A stretch of 32,333 nucleotides of DNA from Planctomycetota bacterium (GTDB lineage: Bacteria > Planctomycetota > Phycisphaerae > WQYP01): NCBI GenBank assembly GCA_021790475.1, contig JAJYDU010000012.1, forward strand, positions 1-32,333, given 5' to 3'. Below, piece by piece: positions 22,857 to 30,701 of this stretch (position 1 is its first letter; every line of letters starts with the position of its first letter). The position numbers were made by a program, and so were the translations under genes. Under the pieces are notes generated by a model. That model saw nothing but the letters and a program-made list of their open reading frames with translations, was not told the DNA's origin and ran no database searches.

Positions 22857-22885
22857 ATAGTAGCATGTTTCATCAGACAAAACAA
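22857..22885 (-). promoter_or_regulatory. Promoter of the short basic ORF
   Basis: On the minus strand TTGTTT (22885-22880), a 17-bp spacer and TACTAT (22862-22857). Transcription would start near 22850, giving a leader of about 40 nt that contains GGAGG before ATG 22809. Confidence 0.55.
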
Positions 22886-22931
22886 GCGTCTTAATTTTCC
22901 AGCCTTTCATTTTTTTTATTTGGACCACGAC

Positions 22932-22937
22932 TATAAT
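22932..22937 (+). promoter_or_regulatory. Possible -10 box of wrbA
   Basis: A perfect TATAAT lies about 125 bp before the wrbA start. No good -35 is found at 16-18 bases. The resulting leader would carry the 22989-23010 hairpin. Confidence 0.35.
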
Positions 22938-22988
22938 TCACATCGGTAAGAAGCCTTAACCCGCGACGACGAAAATGCCGTTGCCGCA

Positions 22989-23010
22989 AGAGCCTGTTCG
23001 GACAGGCTCT
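22989..23010 (+). other. Hairpin in the wrbA leader
   Basis: AGAGCCTGT and ACAGGCTCT form a perfect 9-bp stem around TCGG. It stands 52 bp before the wrbA start with no U-tract. It could be a regulatory or stabilising mRNA structure, or an operator palindrome. Confidence 0.5.
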
Positions 23011-23062
23011 GAGAGCGGTTATTGTCGAAACATAATGGGACCTGTTTTTTAAGGAGTTTGCC

Positions 23063-23683
23063 GTGGCTACCAAGGTTTATGTCGTGTTCTACAGCATGTA
23101 CGGCCATATCTGGAAAATGGCTGAGGCTATCGCCGCCGGCGTCCGCGAAGTTCCCCACACCGAGGTCAGTCTCTTTCAGACGGCGGAATTAGTCCCGCCG
23201 GAAACGCTCGAGAAGATGGGGGCCGCGGCGGCGCATAAACAATTTGCGCATATTCCGGTGATCAAGCCCGACCAATTGGCCGAGGCGGATGCGATCATTT
23301 TCGGCACACCGACGCGTTTTGGAAATATGGCCGCCCAGATGCGTAATTTGCTGGATCAGACAGGCCAGTTGTGGCTACGGGGCGGCCTTGTCGGCAAAGT
23401 CGGCGGCGTGTTTACCAGCACCGCCAGCCAGCACGGCGGCCAGGAAACCACCATCACCAGTTTCCACACCACGCTGCTGCATCACGGTATGGTGATTGTG
23501 GGAGTGCCTTATTCCGAGTCGCGGCTGTTAAACATGAATGAAATCACCGGCGGTTCGCCCTACGGCGCCACCACGCTGGCCGGCGCGCGGGGCGAGCGCC
23601 AACCGAGCGAAAACGAGCTGGCCATCGCCCGTTTCCAAGGCAAGCATACGGCCCGGGTCGCCGCGAAACTCGCGGCACAGTAA
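23063..23683 (+). CDS. wrbA: NAD(P)H:quinone oxidoreductase WrbA
   Basis: WrbA is a flavodoxin-fold FMN enzyme that reduces quinones by two electrons and guards against redox cycling. The 206-residue sequence has the FMN phosphate loop [14 protein letters not shown], the second loop [14 protein letters not shown] and the third [14 protein letters not shown]. Both the conserved [10 protein letters not shown] segment and the C-terminal [12 protein letters not shown] are diagnostic. The start is GTG 23063, preceded by AAGGAG at eight bases. It is monocistronic; downstream is a repeat-filled gap before dnaE. Confidence 0.95.
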   Translation: MATKVYVVFYSMYGHIWKMAEAIAAGVREVPHTEVSLFQTAELVPPETLEKMGAAAAHKQFAHIPVIKPDQLAEADAIIFGTPTRFGNMAAQMRNLLDQTGQLWLRGGLVGKVGGVFTSTASQHGGQETTITSFHTTLLHHGMVIVGVPYSESRLLNMNEITGGSPYGATTLAGARGERQPSENELAIARFQGKHTARVAAKLAAQ

Positions 23684-23816
23684 GAACCTGATCTCCAAGG
23701 GTAGCGAAAACACGCTATCTGGCAACCGTTCACGGGGTTATAAAAATAGCGATTGTCCCGGAGAATAAATGATTTCCAGAACCCGCCTGGCCTTTGCGTG
23801 GCCGGAGCCGACCTTT

Positions 23817-24017
23817 TGTAGAGACCGCCGCCTGCGGCGGTCATCAGCGGGCGTGGCAATATTTCCGGGCTGGGCCGGAATTCCAACAAAACAAGCCCTG
23901 TTCATAACGCCGCGGAGCCTTCCCCAAGGGCACAAGCGGGTGAGGACACCCGCGCTCCCAGGGATGCCCGGAAAAATTGCCACGCCCTCATCAGCCGATG
24001 AGGGCATCGGCTCTACA
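23817..24017. repeat. 54-bp palindromic (REP-like) element split by an inserted MITE
   Basis: The outer ends are TGTAGAG (23817-23823) and CTCTACA (24011-24017), exact inverted repeats. The left half holds ACCGCCGC-CT-GCGGCGGT and the right half CCGATGAGGGCATCGG, each able to fold. Removing the inner element 23849-23987 and one TCATCAGC leaves a 54-bp element of hairpins bounded by TGTAGAG/CTCTACA. The 386-bp gap 23684-24069 between wrbA and dnaE is otherwise without a gene; the hairpins may also stop wrbA transcription. Confidence 0.6.
23849..23987 (+). mobile_element. MITE-like inverted-repeat element, copy 1
   Basis: A 139-bp element. Its two ends match over 22 bp in inverted orientation with one difference: the left end reads GTGGCAATATTTCCGGGC, the right end (reverse complement) GTGGCAATTTTTCCGGGC. 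TCATCAGC occurs directly on both sides (23841-23848 and 23988-23995), an 8-bp target duplication. The interior includes a GCGGGTG-AGGA-CACCCGC hairpin and encodes no protein. A related copy in reverse orientation is at 31684-31827. It is probably moved in trans by an unseen transposase. Confidence 0.75.
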
Positions 24018-24069
24018 TTTTTTTCCCGTGAACGGATACGCTATCTGTTGAGAGCAGGGAGGCGCACGC

Positions 24070-27000
24070 ATGGCGAATCAAAATGATTCTTTTGTTCATC
24101 TGCACGGTCATTCGCATTATTCCCTGCTTGATGGCGGCGCTACCGTCCCCGACTTATGCCGAAGGGCCGCCGAACTGGGCATGCCCGCCCTGGCGCTAAC
24201 CGATCACGGAAACCTTTTTGGACTGGTGGAGTTCCATCAGGAAGCGAAGAAGGCCGGCCTCAAACCGATTATCGGCTGCGAATTGTATATCGCCCCCGGT
24301 TCCCGTTTTGATAAAGACGCCCATGGCATCGGCGATGCCGCCTATCATCTGGTGGTGCTGGCGAAAAATCAGGCCGGTTACCGAAACCTGCTCAAACTGG
24401 CCAGCCTGGCCTACCTGGAAGGTTTCTACTACCGCCCCCGGGTGGACAAGGAGCTATTGGCCCGCCACGCCGAGGGGTTGGTGGTCATCAACGGCCACCT
24501 AGGCACGGAAATAGCCGCGTGCCTGACGCGCAACGACTTATCCGCCGCCGTGGGCGTGGCGGGACAGTACAAGGAAATGTTCGGCGAAAATTTTTTTGTG
24601 GAATTGCAGAACCACGAAGACCCGGTCCAGATCGAACAGATTCCGTGGCTCGTGGAGGTGGCCCGCCGCGCCGGTTGCCCGGTGGTGGCCACCAACGATT
24701 ACCATTATCTGCTGAAAGAAGATTACGACGCGCACGACGTGCTTTGCTGCATCAGTATGGGCAAAACACTCGACGCGAAGGACCGCTTGCGCTACTCCCG
24801 CCAGCTTTACCTGAAAAGCTCGCGGGAAATGCGGGCTATTTTCAAAGACATGCCCGAAGCCTGTGATAATACCCTGAAAATCGCCGGAATGTGCGACCTG
24901 GATCTCGATTTTTCCCGGCGCCACGCCCCCGTTTACACGCCGCCGGCCGATACGAAAACCAACCGGCCGACCACGGCCGACGACTATCTTCGGCAGTTGT
25001 GCGAACAGGGAGTCATCCGGCGCTATGGCCGGTTCAACGAGATTCTTCAGCGGCGATTGGAGCAGGAACTCAAAGTCATCCAGGATAAGGGCTTTTCCAG
25101 CTACTTTCTGATCGTATGGGACTTCTGCAATTACGCCCGGCGCAACGGCATACCGGTAGGCGCCAGAGGTTCGGGCGTGGGCACGCTGGTGGGTTACGCG
25201 TTGGAACTCTGCGACGTGGATCCTATCCGTTACGATCTGCTTTTCGAGCGGTTCATGGACCCAAGCCGTTCGGAAATGCCCGACATCGACATCGACATCT
25301 GCCAGGAAGGCCGGGCGAAAGTTATTGAATACGTCCGGCAGAAATACGGCAATGTATCGCAGATCATCACTTTTTCCACGCTGGGGGCCAAGGCGGCCAT
25401 TAAGGACGTCGGGCGCGTGCTGGGCCTGCCCCTGCCGGAAGTGGACAGAATTACCAAGCTGATTCCCGGTGGCATAGGCGTAACGCTGGAAAGCGCCTTG
25501 CAGACGGCCGATCTGAAAAAACTTTACCAGGAAGATCCCAATGTCACACGATTGATTGACATTGCCCGGCGTCTGGAAGGCCTGTGCCGCAATGCCGGCA
25601 TGCACGCCGCGGGCGTAATCGTCTGCGACAAACCAATTGAACAGGTGGTTCCGCTGTACAAAAATGGGACCGACATCATGACCCAGTGGGATGGGCCGAC
25701 GTGTGAAAAGGCCGGCCTGCTGAAAATAGACTTTTTAGGTTTGCGCACGCTGACCATTCTGGAACGGGCACTGCAACTGATCGAAAAAGACTTCGCCGGC
25801 GGTTTGCCGGAGCGCCACACGCGGGACGATAAGCAGGGCGGGGAAAATTCTCCCAGCGCGGCCACTCATCCGGTCATGCCGGGGCGCCCCGGCCGCATCG
25901 ACCTGGAGAAAATTGATCTGGCCGACCCGCGGATCTACCGGCACATTTTCCAGAAGGGTCGGACCAAGGGTGTTTTCCAGTTTGAATCGCCGGGTATGCG
26001 CGAGCTGCTGATCCGGATGAAGCCCGACCGCATTGAGGACCTGATCGCCGCCAATGCCCTGTTCCGTCCCGGCCCGATGGAACTGATTCCCGATTATTGC
26101 GCCCGCAAGCAATTGCGCCAGCAGGTTCCGGAGGTTCACCCGATCATGGACAAAATCCTGTCGGAAACCTACGGCATCATGGTGTACCAGGAACAGGTGA
26201 TGCGGATATTCAACCAGCTTGGCAATATTCCGCTGGCCCGCGCATATAAGATTATCAAGGCCATCAGCAAAAAAAACACCGCCGTTATCGCGGCGGAAAG
26301 GCGGCATTTCATCGATGGCGCCGCCGGCAACGGCATTGATCATGAATCGGCCGGACGGATATTCGCCCTGATCGAAGAATTCGGCAAGTACGGTTTTAAC
26401 AAAAGCCATTCCACCCGCTACGCCCTCGTGGCGTATCAGACGGCGTATCTGAAAACCTACTTTCCGCTGCAATACATGGCCGCCCTGCTCACCTTTGAAA
26501 TGAACGATCAGGCCAAAACCACCGAATACATTGAGGAATGCCGTTTCCTGCCACAGGCCGACGGGAGCGCAGGCATTGCCATTCTGCCGCCGGATATCAA
26601 TAAAAGCATCGCCGATTTCAGCGTGGTGGAAGGAACCATCCGCTTCGGTCTGGCCGCGGTCAAGGGGGTGGGCGAAAAGGCGGTTGAGGCGATCCTGGCG
26701 GCGCGGGGCGATTCGGCCGGCGGCGCCGGCAAACCGTTCACCAGTCTCCATGATTTCTGCGAACGGGTGGACCTGCGGGTGGCCAACAAATCGGTTCTGG
26801 AGGCACTGATCAAGTGCGGCGCCTTTGATTCGCTGCATGCCAACCGCGCCGCCGTTCTGGCCGCGGTGGAACACGCCGTCCAGGTGGGAGGAGCGGCGCA
26901 GGAAGCGCGGCGCGCGGGTCAGGAAAACCTCTTTGGCGGTGGTGGCCCCGCAGCAACGGTTGATTTCAAGCTGCCGGCGGCGCCCGAATGGACGTCCTCC

Positions 27001-27726
27001 CAGAAAATGACCTATGAAAAGGCCGTGCTGGGCTTTTATGTCACAAGCCATCCGCTGCGCGATGTGGAAAATGTGCTGGTTCATTTCACCACGCTTGATA
27101 GTCAGACTATTTTGGAAGCGCCCGACCGCAGGGAGGGCATCGTTGGCGGTCTGATTTCCAAGGTCAATCTGATGATCGCCCGCACGGGGGCGCGCGCCGG
27201 CCAGAAATGGGCGACTCTGATTCTCGAAGACCTGCACGGCACGCTCAAGGCGCTGATTTTTTCCAACGAATACCAGCGATACGCCGGCCAATTAGCGCCG
27301 GAGGCGATCCTGTTTTTCCGCGGCGCCGTGGACCGCTCGCGGGAACAGCCGTGTTTCCGCGTTACTGAAATATTCACGCCGCGCCAAATTGTCGAAAAGC
27401 TCGCCAGTGAAGTGGTGTTGGTCGCCCCGGCTCTGGCCATGGATCAAACCGCGGTGGATAAACTCGACCAGGTTCTACGCCGGCACGCCGGCGGTCGGGT
27501 GGCGGTGAAAATGGATTTGCTAGATGAAAGCCAACAGCCGGCGCTTAGAACAATCCTGGATCTGCGCCGGAAAATTGTAATGACTCCACAGACCGAAGAA
27601 GATTTGTGCGCCGTTTTTTCCGGTCTGTCTCTTCTCTGGCGCGGACCCGGTTCACCGCAGGAGTATTTCTCGAAAGTTCCGCCCGATGCGGAATCCGGAA
27701 CCAGGGCGGTACGATCAAACTCGTGA
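24070..27726 (+). CDS. dnaE: DNA polymerase III alpha subunit
   Basis: The replicative polymerase catalytic subunit, 1218 residues. The N-terminal PHP domain starts FVHLHGHSHYSLLDGGATVP. The polymerase active-site aspartates are in MPDIDIDICQEGR (about 404-406) and LLKIDFLGLRTLTIL (near 556). Other family marks are GARGSGVGTLVGYALELCDVD, GVFQFESPGMRELL, GIMVYQEQVMRI and FGKYGFNKSHSTRYALVAYQ. A C-terminal OB domain follows (IVGGLISKVN with ATLILEDLHGTLKALIF). This is the DnaE type, not PolC, as there is no internal exonuclease. About 30 residues of Pro/Gly-rich sequence (GENSPSAATHPVMPGRPGRI) are inserted before the GVFQFES motif. ATG 24070 has GGGAGG upstream. Confidence 0.97.
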   Translation: MANQNDSFVHLHGHSHYSLLDGGATVPDLCRRAAELGMPALALTDHGNLFGLVEFHQEAKKAGLKPIIGCELYIAPGSRFDKDAHGIGDAAYHLVVLAKNQAGYRNLLKLASLAYLEGFYYRPRVDKELLARHAEGLVVINGHLGTEIAACLTRNDLSAAVGVAGQYKEMFGENFFVELQNHEDPVQIEQIPWLVEVARRAGCPVVATNDYHYLLKEDYDAHDVLCCISMGKTLDAKDRLRYSRQLYLKSSREMRAIFKDMPEACDNTLKIAGMCDLDLDFSRRHAPVYTPPADTKTNRPTTADDYLRQLCEQGVIRRYGRFNEILQRRLEQELKVIQDKGFSSYFLIVWDFCNYARRNGIPVGARGSGVGTLVGYALELCDVDPIRYDLLFERFMDPSRSEMPDIDIDICQEGRAKVIEYVRQKYGNVSQIITFSTLGAKAAIKDVGRVLGLPLPEVDRITKLIPGGIGVTLESALQTADLKKLYQEDPNVTRLIDIARRLEGLCRNAGMHAAGVIVCDKPIEQVVPLYKNGTDIMTQWDGPTCEKAGLLKIDFLGLRTLTILERALQLIEKDFAGGLPERHTRDDKQGGENSPSAATHPVMPGRPGRIDLEKIDLADPRIYRHIFQKGRTKGVFQFESPGMRELLIRMKPDRIEDLIAANALFRPGPMELIPDYCARKQLRQQVPEVHPIMDKILSETYGIMVYQEQVMRIFNQLGNIPLARAYKIIKAISKKNTAVIAAERRHFIDGAAGNGIDHESAGRIFALIEEFGKYGFNKSHSTRYALVAYQTAYLKTYFPLQYMAALLTFEMNDQAKTTEYIEECRFLPQADGSAGIAILPPDINKSIADFSVVEGTIRFGLAAVKGVGEKAVEAILAARGDSAGGAGKPFTSLHDFCERVDLRVANKSVLEALIKCGAFDSLHANRAAVLAAVEHAVQVGGAAQEARRAGQENLFGGGGPAATVDFKLPAAPEWTSSQKMTYEKAVLGFYVTSHPLRDVENVLVHFTTLDSQTILEAPDRREGIVGGLISKVNLMIARTGARAGQKWATLILEDLHGTLKALIFSNEYQRYAGQLAPEAILFFRGAVDRSREQPCFRVTEIFTPRQIVEKLASEVVLVAPALAMDQTAVDKLDQVLRRHAGGRVAVKMDLLDESQQPALRTILDLRRKIVMTPQTEEDLCAVFSGLSLLWRGPGSPQEYFSKVPPDAESGTRAVRSNS

Positions 27727-27730
27727 AGCG

Positions 27731-27759
27731 CCGGCACAATGCCGGAGAGGATTTTTTTT
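27731..27759 (+). terminator. Candidate intrinsic terminator after dnaE
   Basis: CCGGCA-CAA-TGCCGG forms a 6-bp hairpin starting five bases after the dnaE stop. A run of eight T follows six bases later (27752-27759). The gap between stem and T-run weakens the call. The gap to the convergent RNase gene is about 120 bp. Confidence 0.5.
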
Positions 27760-27849
27760 ACGCAACAGATATGTTCCCACCGCGGGAATTATTATCGGGA
27801 ACCGGTCTGGTCGCGGTGCGGATGACGCCGCAACCCGCCGCTGTTTCGG

Positions 27850-30201
27850 CTACAACTTGACGTTGAGCAGATTTCCCCGGACATCGTAAACTTCCATCAG
27901 TACGGCGTCGCCCGGCAAAGCGGAGTCGGAGAGCACGTGAATCTGCTTGTTAATCGTGTTCTCCAGTTCGACCAGCCGCCGGCGTTTGCGGTTGAGCAGA
28001 TACGCGGCGACCAATGAATGAACCCTCGCCTCAATCCGTGCCGCGTCGCGGTGCAACGCCGCGGCGGCCAATCGCCGGAGCACGTCCAGCGAAACGCTTT
28101 CCGGGTTTTTAATCAGCGCGGCGCCGTGGCAATACGGGCAATCCTGGTAAATGCCGCGTTTGAGGCTCGGTTTGACGCGTTGGCGGGTCATCTCAATCAT
28201 GCAGAACTGGCTCATCCGCAGCACTTTGGTTTTGGCGCGGTCCTGCTTGAGCTGATCCCGCAGCAAACGTTCGATATCGCGCTTGTGGCGATCCTCGCGC
28301 ATGTCGATCAAGTCGATCACGATCACGCCGCCGAGATCCCGAAGCCGCAGTTGCCGGCAAATCTCCTGGACGGCGTCTTTGTTGATGTTGTAAGAGGTAA
28401 GCTCGGCGTCGCGGTGCTCGCGATAGCGGCCGGAGTTCACGTCAATGGCGACGAGAGCCTCGGTGGAGTCGATCACCAGCGAGCCGCCATTGGACATTTC
28501 CACCCGGCGGGCGTTGATCTTTTCAATTTCCTGCTCCACGTTGTGGCGCTGGAACAGCGGCAGAGCGTCGGAATATACACTTACCATTTCCGCCGAGCGC
28601 GGGCTGACAATCGATAAAAAGTCGCGAACCCGCTCGGCGACAGCGGCGTCATCCACCAGAATTCGGTCCATGTCGTGGACGACCAGATCGCGAATGGTGC
28701 GAATCACCAGATCGCTTTCCTGATAAAGCTCCGCCGGGGCGGGCAGAGTTTCCAGCCGATGGGCTATGCGTTTCCACAGCCGAACCAGATAATGCAGATC
28801 CTGCTGGAGTTCCCGGCGAGTCCGGTCGATGCCCGCCGTGCGGATGATAAAACCAAGATTGTGCGGCGGATTGAGTTCCTGGAGTATTTTTTTCAAGGCG
28901 CGACGCTGGTCGATATTCTCGATCTTACGGGATACCCCAAGTTGGCTCATGCCGGGCATCATCACGAGGTAGCGTCCGGGTACGCTGATGTAGCTGGTGA
29001 GCGTGGGTCCTTTGTTGCCAATACCTTCCTTAGTGACCTGGACGATGATTTCCTGCCCGCGCCGCAGGCACTGCTGAATAGGCGGGCGACTGTGGCGCGG
29101 TGTTTTACGGCCGACTTTTTCCATGGGCAAAATGTGGTCCTGATCGACCTGCAGGTCCGCGGCTTCCAGCAGTTCATCGGCCAGTTGCGGGTATATGTCG
29201 CCGTAGACGCCCTCCGGAGCTTCCCGTTCGCCGTCGCCGGCCGGCGCCGTATTATCGGGTGATTCTCCGGCGGCGGGTTTATTCGCGCCGGCGGCGGAAC
29301 GCCCCGGACGAGAGGCATGGCCGGGAAAATATTGCGGGTGCAGATCGCTGATGTGCAGAAAGCCGTTCCGGCCGATACCGAAGTCGATAAACGCCGCCTG
29401 AATGGACGGCTCCACATTGAGCACCCGGCCCTTATAGATATTGCCGACGTGTAATTCCGTGCTGGTTCGTTCGACGTAAAGTTCTTCGAGCCTCCCCTGG
29501 CAAATGACGGCGATGCGGACTTCGTCTTTTTCCTGCGCGTTGATGAGCATTTGTCGCGGCGGGCCTTGCTGACGGCCACGGGCGGATTCGATCTTGCTCT
29601 CTTGCGCCGCGGAGGTCGCGTCCGCTTCACCGGCCGGGACGACTGCGGCCGTATGATTGGTTGCCGATATCGGCAGGTCCGACGCCGATACGCCTCCTTC
29701 ATGAGAATGCAAGCCGGCTTCCATGGCCGGTTCAAAAATTTCCTCGTTGTCCACGGAAGTGGCTGGATTGATGGTACCAGGCGCAGTTGGGACGGCTGCG
29801 TTTTCGCGCACACCTGTTATCGGCCGCGATTCCACCGCGGACGGAACCTTTGGATTAAGGTCCGAACCGGGCGCCCGCGTAAGTACCCCGGGAGCCGCCG
29901 GAGGTTCGCCGGTGGGAGGCGCGGTGCTGGGACGGAATTGATGACGAACGCGGCCACCCCCTCCAAACGAGCGACGGCCAAAGTGGCGTGTCGTTCCCGG
30001 AGCGGCCCGCGCTACGACTCTTCCCGCACCGGGACGGTGCGTCAAAGTATCCCCGCTGACGATTTCCGGCTTGTCCGCCGACTTAACGGGTTGATCGACG
30101 GATTTCCAACCCGCGCTTGCGGATTCATCCGGCGTGGGAACGACACGCGTTTGCGCAATCACAGTCGACGCCGCCGGGGGAGGCACGGAAGTTTCCCGCA
30201 C
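27850..30201 (-). CDS. rne: Ribonuclease E/G family protein with long N-terminal extension
   Basis: RNase E/G cleaves single-stranded RNA in mRNA decay and rRNA maturation. From the GTG at 30201 the frame encodes 783 residues. A Pro/Ala-rich region of about 217 residues precedes the family core, which begins MLINAQEKDEVRIAVICQGR at 29550. The S1 domain follows (NIYKGRVLNVEPSIQAAFID, GRNGFLHISDL) with a long insert before PIQQCLRRGQEIIVQVTKEG. The catalytic Asp pair is in ALVAIDVNSGRYRE and VIVIDLIDMRED, and the Zn-link is DCPYCHG. The frame extends open upstream to 30525 with an arginine-rich segment, so 30201 may not be the true start. It faces dnaE tail to tail. Confidence 0.93.
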   Translation of the reverse strand: MRETSVPPPAASTVIAQTRVVPTPDESASAGWKSVDQPVKSADKPEIVSGDTLTHRPGAGRVVARAAPGTTRHFGRRSFGGGGRVRHQFRPSTAPPTGEPPAAPGVLTRAPGSDLNPKVPSAVESRPITGVRENAAVPTAPGTINPATSVDNEEIFEPAMEAGLHSHEGGVSASDLPISATNHTAAVVPAGEADATSAAQESKIESARGRQQGPPRQMLINAQEKDEVRIAVICQGRLEELYVERTSTELHVGNIYKGRVLNVEPSIQAAFIDFGIGRNGFLHISDLHPQYFPGHASRPGRSAAGANKPAAGESPDNTAPAGDGEREAPEGVYGDIYPQLADELLEAADLQVDQDHILPMEKVGRKTPRHSRPPIQQCLRRGQEIIVQVTKEGIGNKGPTLTSYISVPGRYLVMMPGMSQLGVSRKIENIDQRRALKKILQELNPPHNLGFIIRTAGIDRTRRELQQDLHYLVRLWKRIAHRLETLPAPAELYQESDLVIRTIRDLVVHDMDRILVDDAAVAERVRDFLSIVSPRSAEMVSVYSDALPLFQRHNVEQEIEKINARRVEMSNGGSLVIDSTEALVAIDVNSGRYREHRDAELTSYNINKDAVQEICRQLRLRDLGGVIVIDLIDMREDRHKRDIERLLRDQLKQDRAKTKVLRMSQFCMIEMTRQRVKPSLKRGIYQDCPYCHGAALIKNPESVSLDVLRRLAAAALHRDAARIEARVHSLVAAYLLNRKRRRLVELENTINKQIHVLSDSALPGDAVLMEVYDVRGNLLNVKL

Positions 30202-30533
30202 CGGTGATTCTTGTGTTGACCGGGATTCTCCCGTGAGACCGGTTGCTTGTGGTGCAACGGATGCCGATTGATCCTGGGACTTGCGCCCCCCCTGGCCGCG
30301 ACCGCGCCGCCCGTGTCCCCGACCGCCGCGGCGGCGGCGTCGCGGCCGCCCCTGAGCGGAGTGATGGCTTGTCTGCGAATCCGCCGGTGAATCAGCGGAT
30401 GGGCCGGCGATCGCGCCGGAAGTTGAGCCTCTCTCCGCAGCCTGGGACGGCGAGACTTCGCTATCGGTAGTGGACCAACTCCGTCGGGATGATTCGATTT
30501 CTTCTATGCTGATGCGCCAACCTCGTTAAGCAT
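30202..30533 (-). other. Upstream extension of the RNase E/G frame lacking a standard start
   Basis: The RNase frame stays open for 108 codons upstream of GTG 30201, to a TAA at 30528-30526, with no ATG, GTG or TTG. It encodes an Arg/Gly-rich stretch (GRPRRRRRGGRGHGRRGRGQ) like the RNA-binding extensions of RNase E. A short ORF in another frame starts with ATG 30533 and reads MLNEVGASA; its TAG (30506-30504) overlaps ATA (30507-30505) of the RNase frame. GAGG (30524-30521) stands seven bases before an in-frame ATC (30513). Possibilities are a one-base assembly or real frameshift after ATG 30533, or a non-standard start. Confidence 0.6.
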
Positions 30534-30593
30534 TTGTTCCAACTTAATTATCGCCGTGGACGGTCGATTACGTTCCACCCACATCGTAGAATG

Positions 30594-30622
30594 ATTATAT
30601 TTGTTCGTCCCGGACAAGTCCA
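30594..30622 (-). promoter_or_regulatory. Promoter of the RNase E/G gene
   Basis: On the minus strand TGGACT (30622-30617), 17 bp, and TATAAT (30599-30594). Transcription would begin near 30587, about 54 nt before ATG 30533, so the mRNA would include the upstream extension of the RNase frame. Confidence 0.5.
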
Positions 30623-30666
30623 TGCGTCCGGAAAATCAGTATCCCGGCTCGATCCGGTCTTCGTAA

Positions 30667-30685
30667 AAAAAAGACGGCCTTTTTT
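30667..30685 (-). terminator. Weak bidirectional terminator between the ST7-like and RNase genes
   Basis: AAAAAAG and CTTTTTT pair across a five-base loop, with T-runs on either strand. The stem is A-T rich, so it is weak, but it stands about 17 bp after the stop of the ST7-like gene. Confidence 0.35.
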
Positions 30686-30701
30686 ATCCCCGCACGGCTG
30701 G

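Noticed and set aside
22647-22928. 93-residue minus-strand frame near the short basic gene
   Set aside because: It spans the promoter and overlaps the better supported 47-residue ORF in another frame, with no ribosome-binding site of its own.
23817-24017. CRISPR-like repetition in the wrbA-dnaE gap
   Set aside because: There are no equal spaced repeats; the structure is explained by an inverted-repeat element with a target duplication.
25735-27291. 518-residue minus-strand frame
   Set aside because: Antisense shadow of dnaE; Arg/His/Gln-rich with no family match.
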